DNA of 43,343 nt from Alkalinema sp. RU_4_3 (GTDB lineage Bacteria; Cyanobacteriota; Cyanobacteriia; Leptolyngbyales; Leptolyngbyaceae). The stretch spans positions 1 through 43,343 of the forward strand of contig JAAUSA010000014.1 in the NCBI GenBank assembly GCA_012031975.1, given 5' to 3'. The notes beneath the pieces are model-generated. The model made no database searches. It was given only the letters and a program-made list of their open reading frames with translations, and was not told where the DNA came from. Position numbers and translations under genes: made by a program. Shown here in pieces: positions 24,946 through 34,877 of the stretch. How positions within the stretch are numbered: position 1 is the stretch's first letter; each line of letters starts with the position of its first letter.

Positions 24946-26145
24946 ATGAACACCTATTTCGAAACCCCTACCACGCTCCTCTCCGACGACAACACCCTCA
25001 ACGGTCAATCCCTAGATATCGTCGGACTCACCCAAAAGCTGGCGGCTGAACTGGAAGCCACGCTCGATGTTAAAGGCCCCGTGGTTCAGACGCTCTGCCA
25101 AAGAATTGCCATCGAGGTCGATCGAATTTGCTCAAAGAGTCAGCGGATTCAAAGCTCCGGTCAGGTTTTGTCCTGGCAGATGACGTTGGCGCGCTATCGC
25201 TTGGAAAAATGTGTGACTTACTATCGTCTGGGTTCCCAGCGCGGTCGGGTGGAGTTGCATAGCATTTTGAGTACGATGGTTTATCGTCCGGTGGCGCCGG
25301 CCTATTTGCAGTTGAGTTTTCAGGCGCGGTGTCAGTTGATTGAAGATTTTTTGCAGGGTTTTTACACCGAGGCGCTGCGGGCTTTCCGGCGGGAAAATAG
25401 CTTGGCAGAAACCTATCAGCCGAAGACGAAACTGCAATTGGCTGAGTATATGGCGTTTACAGAACAATATGCGAAGCGGCGGATTAATCTACCGGGTCAT
25501 CAGAGTCAGCAGTTGGTGATTTTGCGGGCGGCGCGGTTCTCTAGCCGTCAGCCCCAGGAAATTGCGGTGGATATTGAGACGGCAATGGATTCGGCTCGCA
25601 GCGATGAGTCGGAGGCCTATGGTCGTTCTCCGGTGATGCAGATGATTCGGGAGCAGATGGTGACGACGGATAAGTCGGACCCGTCGGAGGGAGCGCTGCG
25701 CGATCGCGTGGTCCATGAATTAATTGCCTATTTGGAGGAGCAGGGTCAGCAGGAATGCGTTAATTATTTGACGTTGAAGTTGCAGGATTTGTCGGTGCCG
25801 GAAATCGATGAGATTCTGGGCCTGTCTACGCGCCAGCGGGATTATTTGCAGCAGCGCTTTAAGTACCATGTCGAAAAGTTTGCGATGTCCCATAACTGGA
25901 AGCTGGTGCATGAGTGGCTGGGGGCAGATTTGGAGCAAAATCTAGGGTTGGCGCCGCAGCTGTGGCAGGAGTTTATCTCTCGGCTGAGTGAGGACGATCG
26001 CCTGTTGCTGGAAATGAAGCAGGCGGGTCATGCAGATCAGGCGATCGCCAAGCAGGTGCGCTGTACGCCGAAGCAGGTGCAGAAGCGTTGGGCGAAGCTG
26101 TTGGATGCGGCTTGGCAGGTGCGCAATCAAGCGAAGGCGGCGTAG
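24946..26145 (+). CDS. hetZ: HetZ-like heterocyst-differentiation/DNA-binding regulator
   Basis: 399 residues. In Anabaena HetZ is needed early in heterocyst commitment and binds DNA, acting with HetR and PatU3; relatives also occur in filamentous cyanobacteria without heterocysts. Diagnostic stretches recalled from HetZ are RIAIEVDRICSKSQRIQSSG, LARYRLEKCVTYYRLGSQ, QLAEYMAFTEQYAKRRINLP, VNYLTLKLQDLSVPEIDEIL, LSTRQRDYLQQRFKYHVEKF and the C-terminal helix-turn-helix-like CTPKQVQKRWAKLLDAAWQ. No patU or other het gene follows. A strong terminator lies 46 bases after the stop. The start ATG 24946 gives a normal length. Confidence 0.88.
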   Translation: MNTYFETPTTLLSDDNTLNGQSLDIVGLTQKLAAELEATLDVKGPVVQTLCQRIAIEVDRICSKSQRIQSSGQVLSWQMTLARYRLEKCVTYYRLGSQRGRVELHSILSTMVYRPVAPAYLQLSFQARCQLIEDFLQGFYTEALRAFRRENSLAETYQPKTKLQLAEYMAFTEQYAKRRINLPGHQSQQLVILRAARFSSRQPQEIAVDIETAMDSARSDESEAYGRSPVMQMIREQMVTTDKSDPSEGALRDRVVHELIAYLEEQGQQECVNYLTLKLQDLSVPEIDEILGLSTRQRDYLQQRFKYHVEKFAMSHNWKLVHEWLGADLEQNLGLAPQLWQEFISRLSEDDRLLLEMKQAGHADQAIAKQVRCTPKQVQKRWAKLLDAAWQVRNQAKAA

Positions 26146-26190
26146 GCGGCGGTTTATTCTCGGTATGCACATTTTGGTAAGCACATTTTC

Positions 26191-26225
26191 AGACAGAGGG
26201 TTTTAGGACCTTCTGTCTTTTTTGT
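26191..26225 (+). terminator. Intrinsic terminator after hetZ
   Basis: AGACAGAGGG (26191-26200) pairs with CCTTCTGTCT (26209-26218), a 10-bp stem with one G-U pair and an 8-base loop, followed by a T-run. Confidence 0.85.
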
Positions 26226-26251
26226 TTAGAGTGCGATCGCTACGATAAATC

Positions 26252-27649
26252 TTAAGGAGCGTCACCACTAAAGGGTTTTGCTTCGACATGGAGTTTGGGA
26301 GCGATCGCTTCGTACAATTGATCGGCAATTGCTTTATTCCCAGCTTGATTTAAATGAATTGGATCGAGAAATACATCACCTTTAATGCGATCGATCCGTT
26401 CTTTGTTTTTAAGAATAATTAAATTGGAACTGTTTTTTTTCGCCTCTTCTGTGGCGGTTTGAAGTGCTTTGTAAGCTTTGTCAATGCGTTGACCATAGTC
26501 CGATCCAAGGGCATCTAAGGCAGATTTTTCAGATTGTGTGATGCTACTGGCACTGCGGTGGCTAAGTTCTGGCTGTAGGGTATAAATCACAGGAATCTTT
26601 GCGCCTGCGGCGATCCGGCTGATCATCTGGAGGTTAGATTGGTAGCGATCGCTGCGCAGTTTGAGTTCAGCGTCGTCCTTGGGGAGGCGATCTCTGAGGG
26701 GTCCCTGATTGAGTTCGCTAGGATCGACGACGGCTTCAACGCTGGGTTTGGGTTTGGTGAGGAAGAAGGCGGGCAGTTTGACCAGATAAAATTGGCCGAT
26801 GAATTGGCCCAGGCCCATGGTGAGGGTGGTGAGGAGATGGCCGGGGGCGTTGCTGGTGAGGCTAGAGAGATTGGGGATACTGGCGGCGGGCGTCGTACTG
26901 GGGAGGAGAAGGTCGCTGTAGCCGTCGAGGAGGACGATCGCGTCGGGCTGGTAGGGGAGGAGGGCGGTGAGTTGGGCCAGGGTGTTGCCGGAGGTGTAGC
27001 CGGGGACGGCGGCATTGATCACGCGGTACTGGGCGTCGCGGATTCTGGGTGGGAGTTTTAAAGCTTTTTCCTGTTCGTCGGCGAAGTAGGGGAGGATGTC
27101 CGGGCGGAAGTTTTTGCTGTTGGTGCGCTGGTCTTGGACCTGCTGGTTGAGTTGGGTTTCGAGCTGCTGGGCGAAGGTTGTGTCGTTGTTTTGGGCCAAG
27201 GTACCGAAGGCTGTGGAGCCGCCGAGGAGGAGGATGCGGACTTCGGTTTTGGGTTTGGCTGGGTCCAGGGGTTTGGTGGTGCGGAGGCCTTGATTGTTGA
27301 GGGTGAGGGCGGGGTTTTGCTGGTTGGGTTTGAGTTGGTAGCCGAGGAGGGGATGTTGTTGGGCGAGAAGTTGGCCGTTGGAGGGGAGGCCTTGGATGGG
27401 TTGGCCGGACTGGTTGTGGTAGGCGAGGTGATATTGGTTGTTCAGGGGTGGTTCGGCTTTGTATTGGTCTATTTCGCCACCTTTGCCGAGGAGGGCCATG
27501 AGGATGCGCAGGAGGAGTTCCAGGCCCAGTATCCCGAGGGGAATCGATGCGAGCAGCCAGGAGGTGGGGATGCTGGGTTTGCGGCGCGATCGATAGGAGG
27601 ATTTGCTGGAGAGGGACCAGTTGGATTTGGAACGACGTTTTGAGAACAT
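26252..27649 (-). CDS. SGNH/GDSL hydrolase family protein, membrane-anchored
   Basis: 465 residues. A basic, Ser/Arg-rich start and one membrane helix (LLASIPLGILGLELLLRILMA) precede an extracytoplasmic domain. SGNH blocks: VRILLLGGSTAFGTL (block I, nucleophile Ser in GGSTA), INAAVPGYTSGNTLAQL (block II Gly), IVLLDGYSDLLLPS (block III position, Asp/Ser instead of Gly-x-Asn) and VFLDPIHLNQAGNKAIA (block V, Asp-x-x-His). It may be an esterase or O-acetyl-sugar/polysaccharide-modifying enzyme; substrate unknown. Codon use is low in GCGATCGC sites here compared with its flanks. Start ATG 27649. Confidence 0.82.
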   Translation of the reverse strand: MFSKRRSKSNWSLSSKSSYRSRRKPSIPTSWLLASIPLGILGLELLLRILMALLGKGGEIDQYKAEPPLNNQYHLAYHNQSGQPIQGLPSNGQLLAQQHPLLGYQLKPNQQNPALTLNNQGLRTTKPLDPAKPKTEVRILLLGGSTAFGTLAQNNDTTFAQQLETQLNQQVQDQRTNSKNFRPDILPYFADEQEKALKLPPRIRDAQYRVINAAVPGYTSGNTLAQLTALLPYQPDAIVLLDGYSDLLLPSTTPAASIPNLSSLTSNAPGHLLTTLTMGLGQFIGQFYLVKLPAFFLTKPKPSVEAVVDPSELNQGPLRDRLPKDDAELKLRSDRYQSNLQMISRIAAGAKIPVIYTLQPELSHRSASSITQSEKSALDALGSDYGQRIDKAYKALQTATEEAKKNSSNLIILKNKERIDRIKGDVFLDPIHLNQAGNKAIADQLYEAIAPKLHVEAKPFSGDAP

Positions 27650-27757
27650 GCGGATCCTAGAGTGACGGGAAACTGGCTTAGGATCATACTACGGATCTGT
27701 TCCCCCAGGGACCTCTAGATTGCCGATGGATCGCGGCCTAATGCCTTCAGTTTTGCG

Positions 27758-28405
27758 TTAGATCTGGGCTGAGGGGAGGATCGCCAACTGAATCTGCTTC
27801 AAAATAGCAAACACATTCAGCAATTGATTGCGCCTCGGATGCAGCAGATAGAAAACATCCGATGAATCATAGATGGGTGGATCGCCCGCCTGCAATTTGA
27901 GAAACATAAACTCATCGCCACTGGTGATCAGACCATAGATCGGTGTGGGTTGATCGGGTTTGGCCAGCATGTAGGCCAAGGCCTGGGGCAAGGCTGTCGT
28001 AAATGAAATGGAATCCTTGGACTCCACGACCAATACCCACAATTGCCCTTGCAGGACCAAGGTATCAATCCGGCCCCGGAGTATTTCCCCATCCCGCTTC
28101 ACTTCCAGCATCACCGTTGGTTCACTGGTCACGAAAAAGGGAGGATCATACAGTCCAGCCAAGGTCAGGATCGGCGCAACAAGTAACTGATTGACGGTAC
28201 CTTCTGACAATGTGCCCCGGTCGCGATGTCGTCGAAACCGCTGATAGATTTCGGCGATCGCGGCCTCTTCTACCGCCGACAGTGACGGCAGATCGCTGCA
28301 CCACTCAGCAAAGAAGGCGTCACTCGATGCGGGGGACAGATTAAACCGCTCCTTGAGGTCATCAAGGCTGGTGATAGTCTTTGCGATGGGTTGGGTTGCG
28401 ACCAC
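27758..28405 (-). CDS. HsdR N-terminal-like PD-(D/E)xK nuclease domain protein
   Basis: 215 residues resembling the stand-alone restriction enzyme R N-terminal domain (HSDR_N_2-type) proteins common in cyanobacteria. Catalytic-type motifs are RGRIDTLVLQGQLWVLVVESK (Asp, then Glu-x-Lys; a single continuous stretch), preceded by LLVAPILTLAGLYDPPF and a Glu in TVMLEVKRDG. No methylase, specificity or helicase gene lies nearby, so it is not a restriction system by itself. Start ATG 28405. Confidence 0.8.
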   Translation of the reverse strand: MVATQPIAKTITSLDDLKERFNLSPASSDAFFAEWCSDLPSLSAVEEAAIAEIYQRFRRHRDRGTLSEGTVNQLLVAPILTLAGLYDPPFFVTSEPTVMLEVKRDGEILRGRIDTLVLQGQLWVLVVESKDSISFTTALPQALAYMLAKPDQPTPIYGLITSGDEFMFLKLQAGDPPIYDSSDVFYLLHPRRNQLLNVFAILKQIQLAILPSAQI

Positions 28406-28565
28406 AGGTTCACCTTCGGTTCGATCACGCTTAGCGGATACCGATAATTATAGCTCGGTAGATAGGTGGGCTGGCCTCTGGCTAGGGGTAGATCGATCGT
28501 ACTTCTATGGAACAGATCAGCACATTTGCCACGTCAGCCCCTGGCGAATAGACATGGAACGAACC

Positions 28566-29782
28566 CTAGGACACCAACAGACGATCGCGCGGCACCTGAT
28601 AGCGCCCCGAAATAAACCGATAGGATTGGAACCAATCGGCATTCTCCGGCGTACTCACCATCCAGCGCCGAATTAAGTCGCCCCACTTGACCGGAATCTG
28701 CAACCGCTGCCAGGCCTCCGCTGAGGACTGCGATAGCTTCTCGTAAAGGTCCGCATCGGTCAGCAATCGCTCAATATTCTCCGCCAGACTCGCCGCATCC
28801 CGCTCTCGGAATACCAGGGCATTTTCACCATGCAGCAAATTGCCCAAAAACATCGGATGGTCAGAGCCGATGACTGGCGTCCGCGCACAAAAGGCCTCAT
28901 AGATCGTCAGCGGCAGTCCCTCACCATACTGATGCCAACTGGGGACCACCACGATCGAACTCTCCCGCATCAATTCTGACACCCGACTGTGGGCCACGAC
29001 GCCCAAAAACGCCACCTGCGACGCTAAACCTAACTCCGCCACCTGCCGCTGAAACGGTGCCAGATCGCCGCCGCCCGCAATTTGCAGTTGGGGTTTAATT
29101 CCCTTTTCCTTTAGATGCCCTACCGCCTGAATTAGATCGCCCACTCCCTTATCCGGAATCACAGAACCCACATAGAGCAATGTGCCGGGGGTCCCAACCC
29201 GCAGTTGTTTGGGTGGATTTTTTCAGGATCGCGATCGTAGGGGTGATCCCAAGGAATGATCTTCTCGGCTCTAATCCCGAGGTCCTGGAGTCCAGCACAG
29301 GCATTGAGGCCATGGTTCGCTACCCATTCAACCTCGGATCGATTTAACTGTTGGGCCAGGCGCTTTTTGGACAGCCAGGGCCGCAATCCATGCAGGTTGA
29401 AGGAATCAGCCAGCAATCCCATGGTCCGTAGGCCTCGATTAGAAGCCCATTTAAAGAAATTCGTCAGGGGAACCTGCAACACAAAATGCGTAGGTTTCTG
29501 GGCTTCGATCAACTGCCAAACGGCCTTTTGATCACTGTAGGGATTCATCCCAGCACCGATAATTTCCAATCCTGGCACCACTTCTTCTTGGTAGGCTTCC
29601 GGAGAGGCGCAGCTAATAAATGAAATATGCTCTAATTCTGGAATCTCTTGCACCATAGCGATCAGTGACTTCAGCAGATACCGTTGACCATGGTAGGTTT
29701 CTAATCCAGTGTCGAACAGGGAACGGCTAACTGCGCGATAGTCTCCGCCGTATTGAACGATCGCCAAACGCATGGGTTTCAT
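28566..29782 (-). CDS. Glycosyltransferase family 4 protein, frameshifted
   Basis: GT-B glycosyltransferase transferring sugars to surface polysaccharides or lipids; about 406 residues. The N-terminal half (MKPMRLAIVQYGGDYRAV) ends out of frame after HPNNCGLG. Adding one base to the T-run at 29208-29210 gives HPKQLRVGTPGTLLYVGSVIPDKGVGD, the start of the GT4 catalytic domain. The domain continues with PQLQIAGGGDLAPF, SIVVVPSWHQYGEGLPLT and YEAFCARTPVIGSD, which include the E-x7-E motif. The acceptor is unknown and no polysaccharide cluster surrounds it. The start at 29782 is chosen; the frame is open to 29806. Confidence 0.85.
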
Positions 29783-30012
29783 GATTATAGAATCCGAGAA
29801 AGACATATCAGTGGTGTGGCCTTAAGTATGGCATAACCGTAAAAACCCTGACATCTGTCCTAGGTAGGAGTAGCTGAAAGTACCATCTGGTGCTGAATCG
29901 CCGTTGATCTATACCCTAGGGATTATCTCTGAGGGAGGATAGAGCGCACTCCTTCCATACTAAGGCTGCATTTTGGGCTTGCAATCCGTAGAACTTCCGA
30001 ACCTTGAGGGGG

Positions 30013-30507
30013 CTAGCTTGATAGTTGCTTCACCAAATGCACCATCTCTGGCAACACCAACTGCTCCATCGCCAGTTTCACCGCCTTAGAAGACCCCGGC
30101 ATGGAAAACAGCACCTGACGACCGATCGTTCCCGCCACTGCACGGGAAGCCATGGCCCGCGAGCCGACCTCGGCAAAACTCAACATCCGAAAGAGTTCTC
30201 CAAAGCCCGGCAGGGTTTTTTCTAGTAGGGAAGTGATCGCATCATAGGTGGTATCCCGAGGGGCAATGCCTGTGCCGCCGTTGAAGAGCAGAATATCGAT
30301 TGGTTGGCTGGATAGTTGGGCGATCGCCTGTCTAATCCGTTCTGGTTCGTCGGGCAGGATTTCGTAGTGGCTGACCTGATGGCCAGCGGTTGCAAGCAGC
30401 GATCGAATCAGTTGGCCGCTGGTATCGGTTTCCAGGGTGCGGCTGTCGCTGACGGTGACGATCGCGCAGGCTAGAGCTACAGGGGTTGGGTCGGGATGAG
30501 GTTGCAT
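30013..30507 (-). CDS. Molybdenum cofactor biosynthesis protein MogA/MoaB family
   Basis: Adenylates or handles molybdopterin in molybdenum cofactor synthesis; cytoplasmic. 164 residues. The family signature is seen in CAIVTVSDSRTLETDTSG, LLFNGGTGIAPRDTTYDAI (molybdopterin-binding GGTG motif) and VLFSMPGSSKAVKLAMEQL. Start at MQPHPDPTP (30507), giving the family length; it almost abuts the upstream DUF2079 gene (2 bp gap), so the two are probably co-transcribed, with no functional link that I can see. Confidence 0.93.
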   Translation of the reverse strand: MQPHPDPTPVALACAIVTVSDSRTLETDTSGQLIRSLLATAGHQVSHYEILPDEPERIRQAIAQLSSQPIDILLFNGGTGIAPRDTTYDAITSLLEKTLPGFGELFRMLSFAEVGSRAMASRAVAGTIGRQVLFSMPGSSKAVKLAMEQLVLPEMVHLVKQLSS

Positions 30508-30509
30508 GG

Positions 30510-32110
30510 CTAGGCACCCAGTTGTTTGCGAAAGTCCTGCCAGGCGGCTTGGGCTTGGGGGTTTGTCGGTAGGCCTTTGCCGAGTAAAACCACGCCATCT
30601 TGACAATCAACGATGCCATAGGTCGATCGATCGATCACAGGCAAAATCCTCGCCAAGGCCGTCCGTTCTTCTTTAAAGGCCACTTTGAATTTCTGGATTT
30701 GCCAAAAATCAGCAATGATAAAATCCACGGATTCGACAACGCCATTGTCCCCGCGAATCTCCGTTACAGGTAGCCGAACGATCGATCGCCGAGTCGAAAG
30801 CGGTGAGATTAAATAGGTCGTCGTTGCTACGCTGGCATCAGGGGGGATTTTCCCCATCACCGATCGCGCCGCCATACCATGGCTCCAACCCATGGGAAGA
30901 CTGATATAAACACGGGGACTAATAGAATCTGGAATTAGCCAAGAAAAAGCACGGTTTGGATTGGAAGTAATCGATAGAATGATCGACAGGGCAATGGCGA
31001 TCGCCCAGCGCTTGCGAAACTTCGGTGTGAACTGCGCTTCGTGGGCTGACCACCACAGAACCGCTCCGTAAAACAACCCCGGTACCACGACTAGACTGTA
31101 ACGCAAACTAATTGATAGGGCAGAAACACCGTTTTGCAAAAACAAAGACAGCAGTGGAAACGCCGTCAAAGCCCAAGTCGCTGGCGAAGTCGCAGAGATA
31201 AATGCTAGGGGTAACCACTGGCGCAATAGATAGAAAATACGGCGATCGATGGGCCACAGGAAACTTTTTAATAGCTCAATCGGGTGAGTTAACATCCCCC
31301 ACAGCACCTGCAACGTCGAGGGATTCGGCCCATCGACGAACTGCCGAAACCTTGTCGCCAAATACAGCCGCGAATTGTCACTGGAAAACTGCGGCATGAC
31401 GATATTGGTCGCGATCGCACATACCCAAACCCCGCCAAACAAAGCCCCAATCCAAACCACCTTGGCAGTCGTTTTGTGGCGAATAAATAGGCCCCGAGAC
31501 TAAATAGAATAATGCCACCCACCTCTTCGCGCACAGCCAGCAGCAATCCAGACCATAGTAAAAACCACGACCATCGACGTTTTTCCAGGGCGAGAAACAA
31601 CCCAAAGGCATAGAGCGGGATTTGGCAATGCTCATAGAAGTTTGCCACCGTCGGACCGATGACGGCATTGGCGGCGTAGTAGCTGGCTGTGATCCAAAGG
31701 GATAGTTTGACAGGCAAACGACAGCGGGCTAAGGCATAGAGCATCCAGCCACCAGCAGTCATCAGCAGGGTTTGCAGTACGATTAAAGTGATGGGGTGGC
31801 AGAAGATAGCCACCAAGGGCGTCAACACCGCAAAACTCAACACCAAATGCTGCCCCAAATGGAAAAATGATGTCCTTGGAATCACACCATCTTCCAAGGA
31901 TTCCACTGAATTAGAAGAAGTCAGGGAACTCTGGAACCAATCCCCACGAAGATTATTCCAAAATAGCTGCGTGAACAGTCCATGGTCGTAGGAAGAAAAC
32001 AGCGCAAAATAGCGGTTCAATCCCACCACCAACATGATGACAAAGAACAAAATCCCCAGCCAGAGGGCTATTCTTCCTCCGGCATACTTCACTTGAGCCG
32101 ATCGCGCCAT
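30510..32110 (-). CDS. DUF2079 domain polytopic membrane protein, frameshifted
   Basis: About 533 residues. The first part (MARSAQVKYAGGRIALWLG) has helices and the family-like stretch SYDHGLFTQLFWNNLRGDW and HFSSFFHLGQH-like FFHLGQHLVLSFAVL. Frame 1 ends in garbage after GFGYVRSRP. Adding one T in the run 31472-31475 gives ATKTTAKVVWIGALFGGVW, so the second frame (from 31460 to 30510) is the continuation, with SLRYSLVVVPGLFYGAVL and the soluble C-terminal part DASVATTTYLISPLSTRR. DUF2079 proteins resemble polyprenyl-phosphate glycosyltransferases (GT-C fold). Role here unknown. It lies 4 bp after speA. Confidence 0.82.
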
Positions 32111-32114
32111 GGTT

Positions 32115-34112
32115 TTACGTCGCCGATAGATAGGTGTAACCGCTCAGACAATTTTCGTAGCATTGCAGCAGCATTTGAGATTCCTGGAGGCTCATGGTTT
32201 TGGCTTCGATCGATTTCTCAGTTTTTTTCCGAATGCTCTCGATCAGATCGTCATAGCCATATTGCACATAGCTCAGGACCTCGCGCATCGTGTCCCCCCG
32301 GACCACATGCTCAATGGCATAGCCCTTAGGCGTCAGCGCAATATGCACCACGTTCGTGTCGCCAAACAGATTATGCAAATTCCCCATAATCTCCTGGTAG
32401 GCTCCATTGAGGAACATGCCCAAACAATAGGGCTCTCCCGGCTCGAAGGCATGGAGTTCTAGTACTGATTTGACATCGCGCAGATCAATGAATTGGTCGA
32501 TCTTGCCATCACTGTCACAGGTCAAATCCGCCAGGGTCGCCCGCTTGGTTGGCTCCTCATTTAAGCGGTGAATGGGCATAATTGGGAAGAGTTGATCGAT
32601 CGCCCAACTATCCGGCGCCGATTGAAACACAGAAAGGTTGACATAATACATCGCCGCCATAATCTTCTCTAATTCTTCAAGCTCCTCCGGCACTGCATCG
32701 AGGCCCATGGTAATCGTGCGGATCCTTTGACAGCAGGCCCAATAGATCTGTTCCGCCCTAGCCCGCTCCGGCAAACTTAAATAACCAAAGGTAAACAAAC
32801 TCAACGCTTCATCTTTAAATTGTGTTGCATCGTTATACATTTCCTGAATATTGTCCGGCCCGATCGATTCATAGGTCTCATGCAGATTGCGAATCACCGT
32901 GGGGGCATCGGACTCCAAGGGTTCGAGCGTGGGATTAGCCACTTCACTGGTGCCGAGGACATCAAAGATCAGCACCGACTGGTGGGAGGAAATGGCTCGA
33001 CCGCTTTCGCTCACCAGCGTCGGCACGTTGATTTTGGCCTTGGTGCAGGCATCCTTGACCGCCGCGACGACATCATTGGCGTAGTTTTGGGTGTTGTAAT
33101 TTTTCGAGGCGTGGAAATTACTGCGGGATCCGTCGTAGTCTACGCCTAGGCCACCCCCCACATCTAAGTAGTGCATATTGGCACCGAGACGGGCCAACTC
33201 CGTATAGATCTGCCCGGCCTCCCGCAGCGCATCCTTGAGTACGCTAATGGCAGAGATTTGGGATCCAATATGGAAATGCAAGAGTTGCACACAATCTAAA
33301 AGGTTGGCGGCCCGTAATTTCTCGACCCCCTGCAAAATCTCGGGGATAGTTAAGCCAAACTTGGCCCGATCGCCCGCCGAATCCCCCCAGCGCCCAATCC
33401 CCTTGGCACTGAGCTTGGCCCGTACCCCGACCACCGGACGGATCCCCAAGCGCTGGTGGGCCTCGATCACCAGATCAACTTCCTCGGGCTGCTCCAACAC
33501 AATGATCACTGTCTGACCCAATTGCTGGCCCAGCATCGCGGCCTCTATATATTCGCGATCTTTATAGCCGTTGCAGATCAGTAAGGCCCCTGGGGTCTGC
33601 AACGAGGCCATGGCGATCATCAGCTCTGGCTTCGAGCCCGCCTCCAGCCCAAACTGGTAGGGCTGGCCAAACCGGACTAGATTTTCCACCAGATGCCGCT
33701 GCTGGTTACACTTGACCGGAAAGACGCCTTTGTAACTGCCACCATAGCTATACCGCACGATCGCCTTGGCAAAGGCCGCATTCAGGCGTTCCATCCGATC
33801 CTCAAGAATGTCGGAGAAGCGGATTAATAGGGGCAACTCTAAATTTCTCTGCTGGAGACCTTGAACCAGTTCGTAGAGATCAATAGATCCGCCCCTCGGT
33901 CCCTTAGGCGAAACCGTCACCCGCCCCGCATCGTTAATGGCAAAATAGGGGTCCCCCCAGCCCTGGATCCGGTAGAGTTCCTCGCTCTGTTCGATCGACC
34001 AGGGCATTGGGGCCGGCGGTGCCGTTTTTTTGGATTGGGTAGCGGCTTCGGCTTGAGGGGTGATCTCAAGGGACAGCGCAGCTTCTAGATCGGCACTCTT
34101 TGTGGGGGACAT
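32115..34112 (-). CDS. speA: Biosynthetic arginine decarboxylase
   Basis: PLP enzyme converting arginine to agmatine, the first step of polyamine synthesis in cyanobacteria; cytoplasmic. 665 residues, full length. The PLP-binding Lys is in GVFPVKCNQQRHLVENLV. Other blocks are LICNGYKDREYIEAAM, HFHIGSQISAISVLKDAL, DVGGGLGVDYDGS and VSESGRAISSHQSVL. Both frame and length are intact. Start ATG 34112, giving MSPTKSADLE. Its own promoter lies in the 443 bp shared with pipX. The DUF2079 gene follows by 4 bp. Confidence 0.96.
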   Translation of the reverse strand: MSPTKSADLEAALSLEITPQAEAATQSKKTAPPAPMPWSIEQSEELYRIQGWGDPYFAINDAGRVTVSPKGPRGGSIDLYELVQGLQQRNLELPLLIRFSDILEDRMERLNAAFAKAIVRYSYGGSYKGVFPVKCNQQRHLVENLVRFGQPYQFGLEAGSKPELMIAMASLQTPGALLICNGYKDREYIEAAMLGQQLGQTVIIVLEQPEEVDLVIEAHQRLGIRPVVGVRAKLSAKGIGRWGDSAGDRAKFGLTIPEILQGVEKLRAANLLDCVQLLHFHIGSQISAISVLKDALREAGQIYTELARLGANMHYLDVGGGLGVDYDGSRSNFHASKNYNTQNYANDVVAAVKDACTKAKINVPTLVSESGRAISSHQSVLIFDVLGTSEVANPTLEPLESDAPTVIRNLHETYESIGPDNIQEMYNDATQFKDEALSLFTFGYLSLPERARAEQIYWACCQRIRTITMGLDAVPEELEELEKIMAAMYYVNLSVFQSAPDSWAIDQLFPIMPIHRLNEEPTKRATLADLTCDSDGKIDQFIDLRDVKSVLELHAFEPGEPYCLGMFLNGAYQEIMGNLHNLFGDTNVVHIALTPKGYAIEHVVRGDTMREVLSYVQYGYDDLIESIRKKTEKSIEAKTMSLQESQMLLQCYENCLSGYTYLSAT

Positions 34113-34555
34113 AGGACGACTCCAACCTCAATGACAAACATCTAAGACAGACAATCCAAAACAGGCAATCCAAAACAAGAGACACCTAGGCGCGCTTAAC
34201 ACCCTATCCCTTTGCTTCCAAGGAGATAAGTGTATCGTATTTTCCCGAGCGATCTCAGCTTCGGCCCATCAATCAAAGTCGATGGGAGTGAAGGCTCGCC
34301 CTAGCCCCCGGATCGGTTCTGCTATACTAGTTAAGTAAGGGTAACAATATCTGTGCGATGGCCCCCAAACAGATACCCCCAATCACCCCTGGGATTGAGC
34401 AATCGTCCTGAGCCGTTCCAATTTGCTGGAAGTATCGAGTAGGAGCTATCTCAATGGACCGATCAATATAAAGATCCGTCAACTATTGCTCCATCGACTA
34501 AAATCCGATCGCCGGGTTTTCTACTATCCCTTTGAATCGTTGGGGTCACCCTTTA
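34113..34555. other. Divergent promoter region speA-pipX
   Basis: 443 bp without a gene. A direct repeat CAATCCAAAACA occurs at 34152-34163 and 34166-34177, 14 bp apart, just upstream of speA. A TATACT box at 34323-34328 could be a -10 element toward pipX. I searched for the NtcA consensus GTA-N8-TAC and saw none convincing. Confidence 0.45.
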
Positions 34556-34822
34556 ATGAGCTCCGAAAACTACCTCAATCACCCTAACTTTGGCTTGCTG
34601 TACCGCCTTTGCGAGACCCACGATGGCCGCGAGCTCTTCTCGACGCTCTATGCCCAGCGCCTGTTCTTCATGGCTTCGGGCCGGGGTTCGACCCTGCAGT
34701 TTGAAGCGGTCAGCCGCACCGATGCCAGACTTGCCTTGGAAAATCGCCTCCGGATCCTCAGAAGAGATGGCAATATCGAGGCCTTCAATACCTTGCAAAC
34801 CACCTACAAACAAACTTTTTAA
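34556..34822 (+). CDS. pipX: PII-interacting protein X, NtcA coactivator
   Basis: 88 residues. PipX links nitrogen signalling to transcription by binding either PII (GlnB) or the activator NtcA-2-oxoglutarate complex, and it also contacts PipY functionally. The Tudor-like N-terminal domain reads NYLNHPNFGLLYRLCETHDG, LFSTLYAQRLFFMASGRG and TLQFEAVSRTDARLALE, followed by a helical tail RILRRDGNIEAF. The ATG at 34556 gives the standard N-terminus; an upstream in-frame ATG at 34532 is less likely. It is followed by pipY 55 bp later. Confidence 0.95.
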   Translation: MSSENYLNHPNFGLLYRLCETHDGRELFSTLYAQRLFFMASGRGSTLQFEAVSRTDARLALENRLRILRRDGNIEAFNTLQTTYKQTF

Positions 34823-34877
34823 TTTTTAAGATCCATGCAGTAATTCTTTACGCGGCCAATCTTAATCTCTACGTACC

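Noticed and set aside
26639-27643. Open frames on the plus strand across the SGNH hydrolase gene
   Set aside because: Gly/Val/Glu-rich translations with no known domain, no RBS, and a well-supported gene on the opposite strand.
34113-34555. NtcA-binding box upstream of pipX or speA
   Set aside because: No GTA-N8-TAC with a properly spaced -10 box was found by eye; several near misses only.
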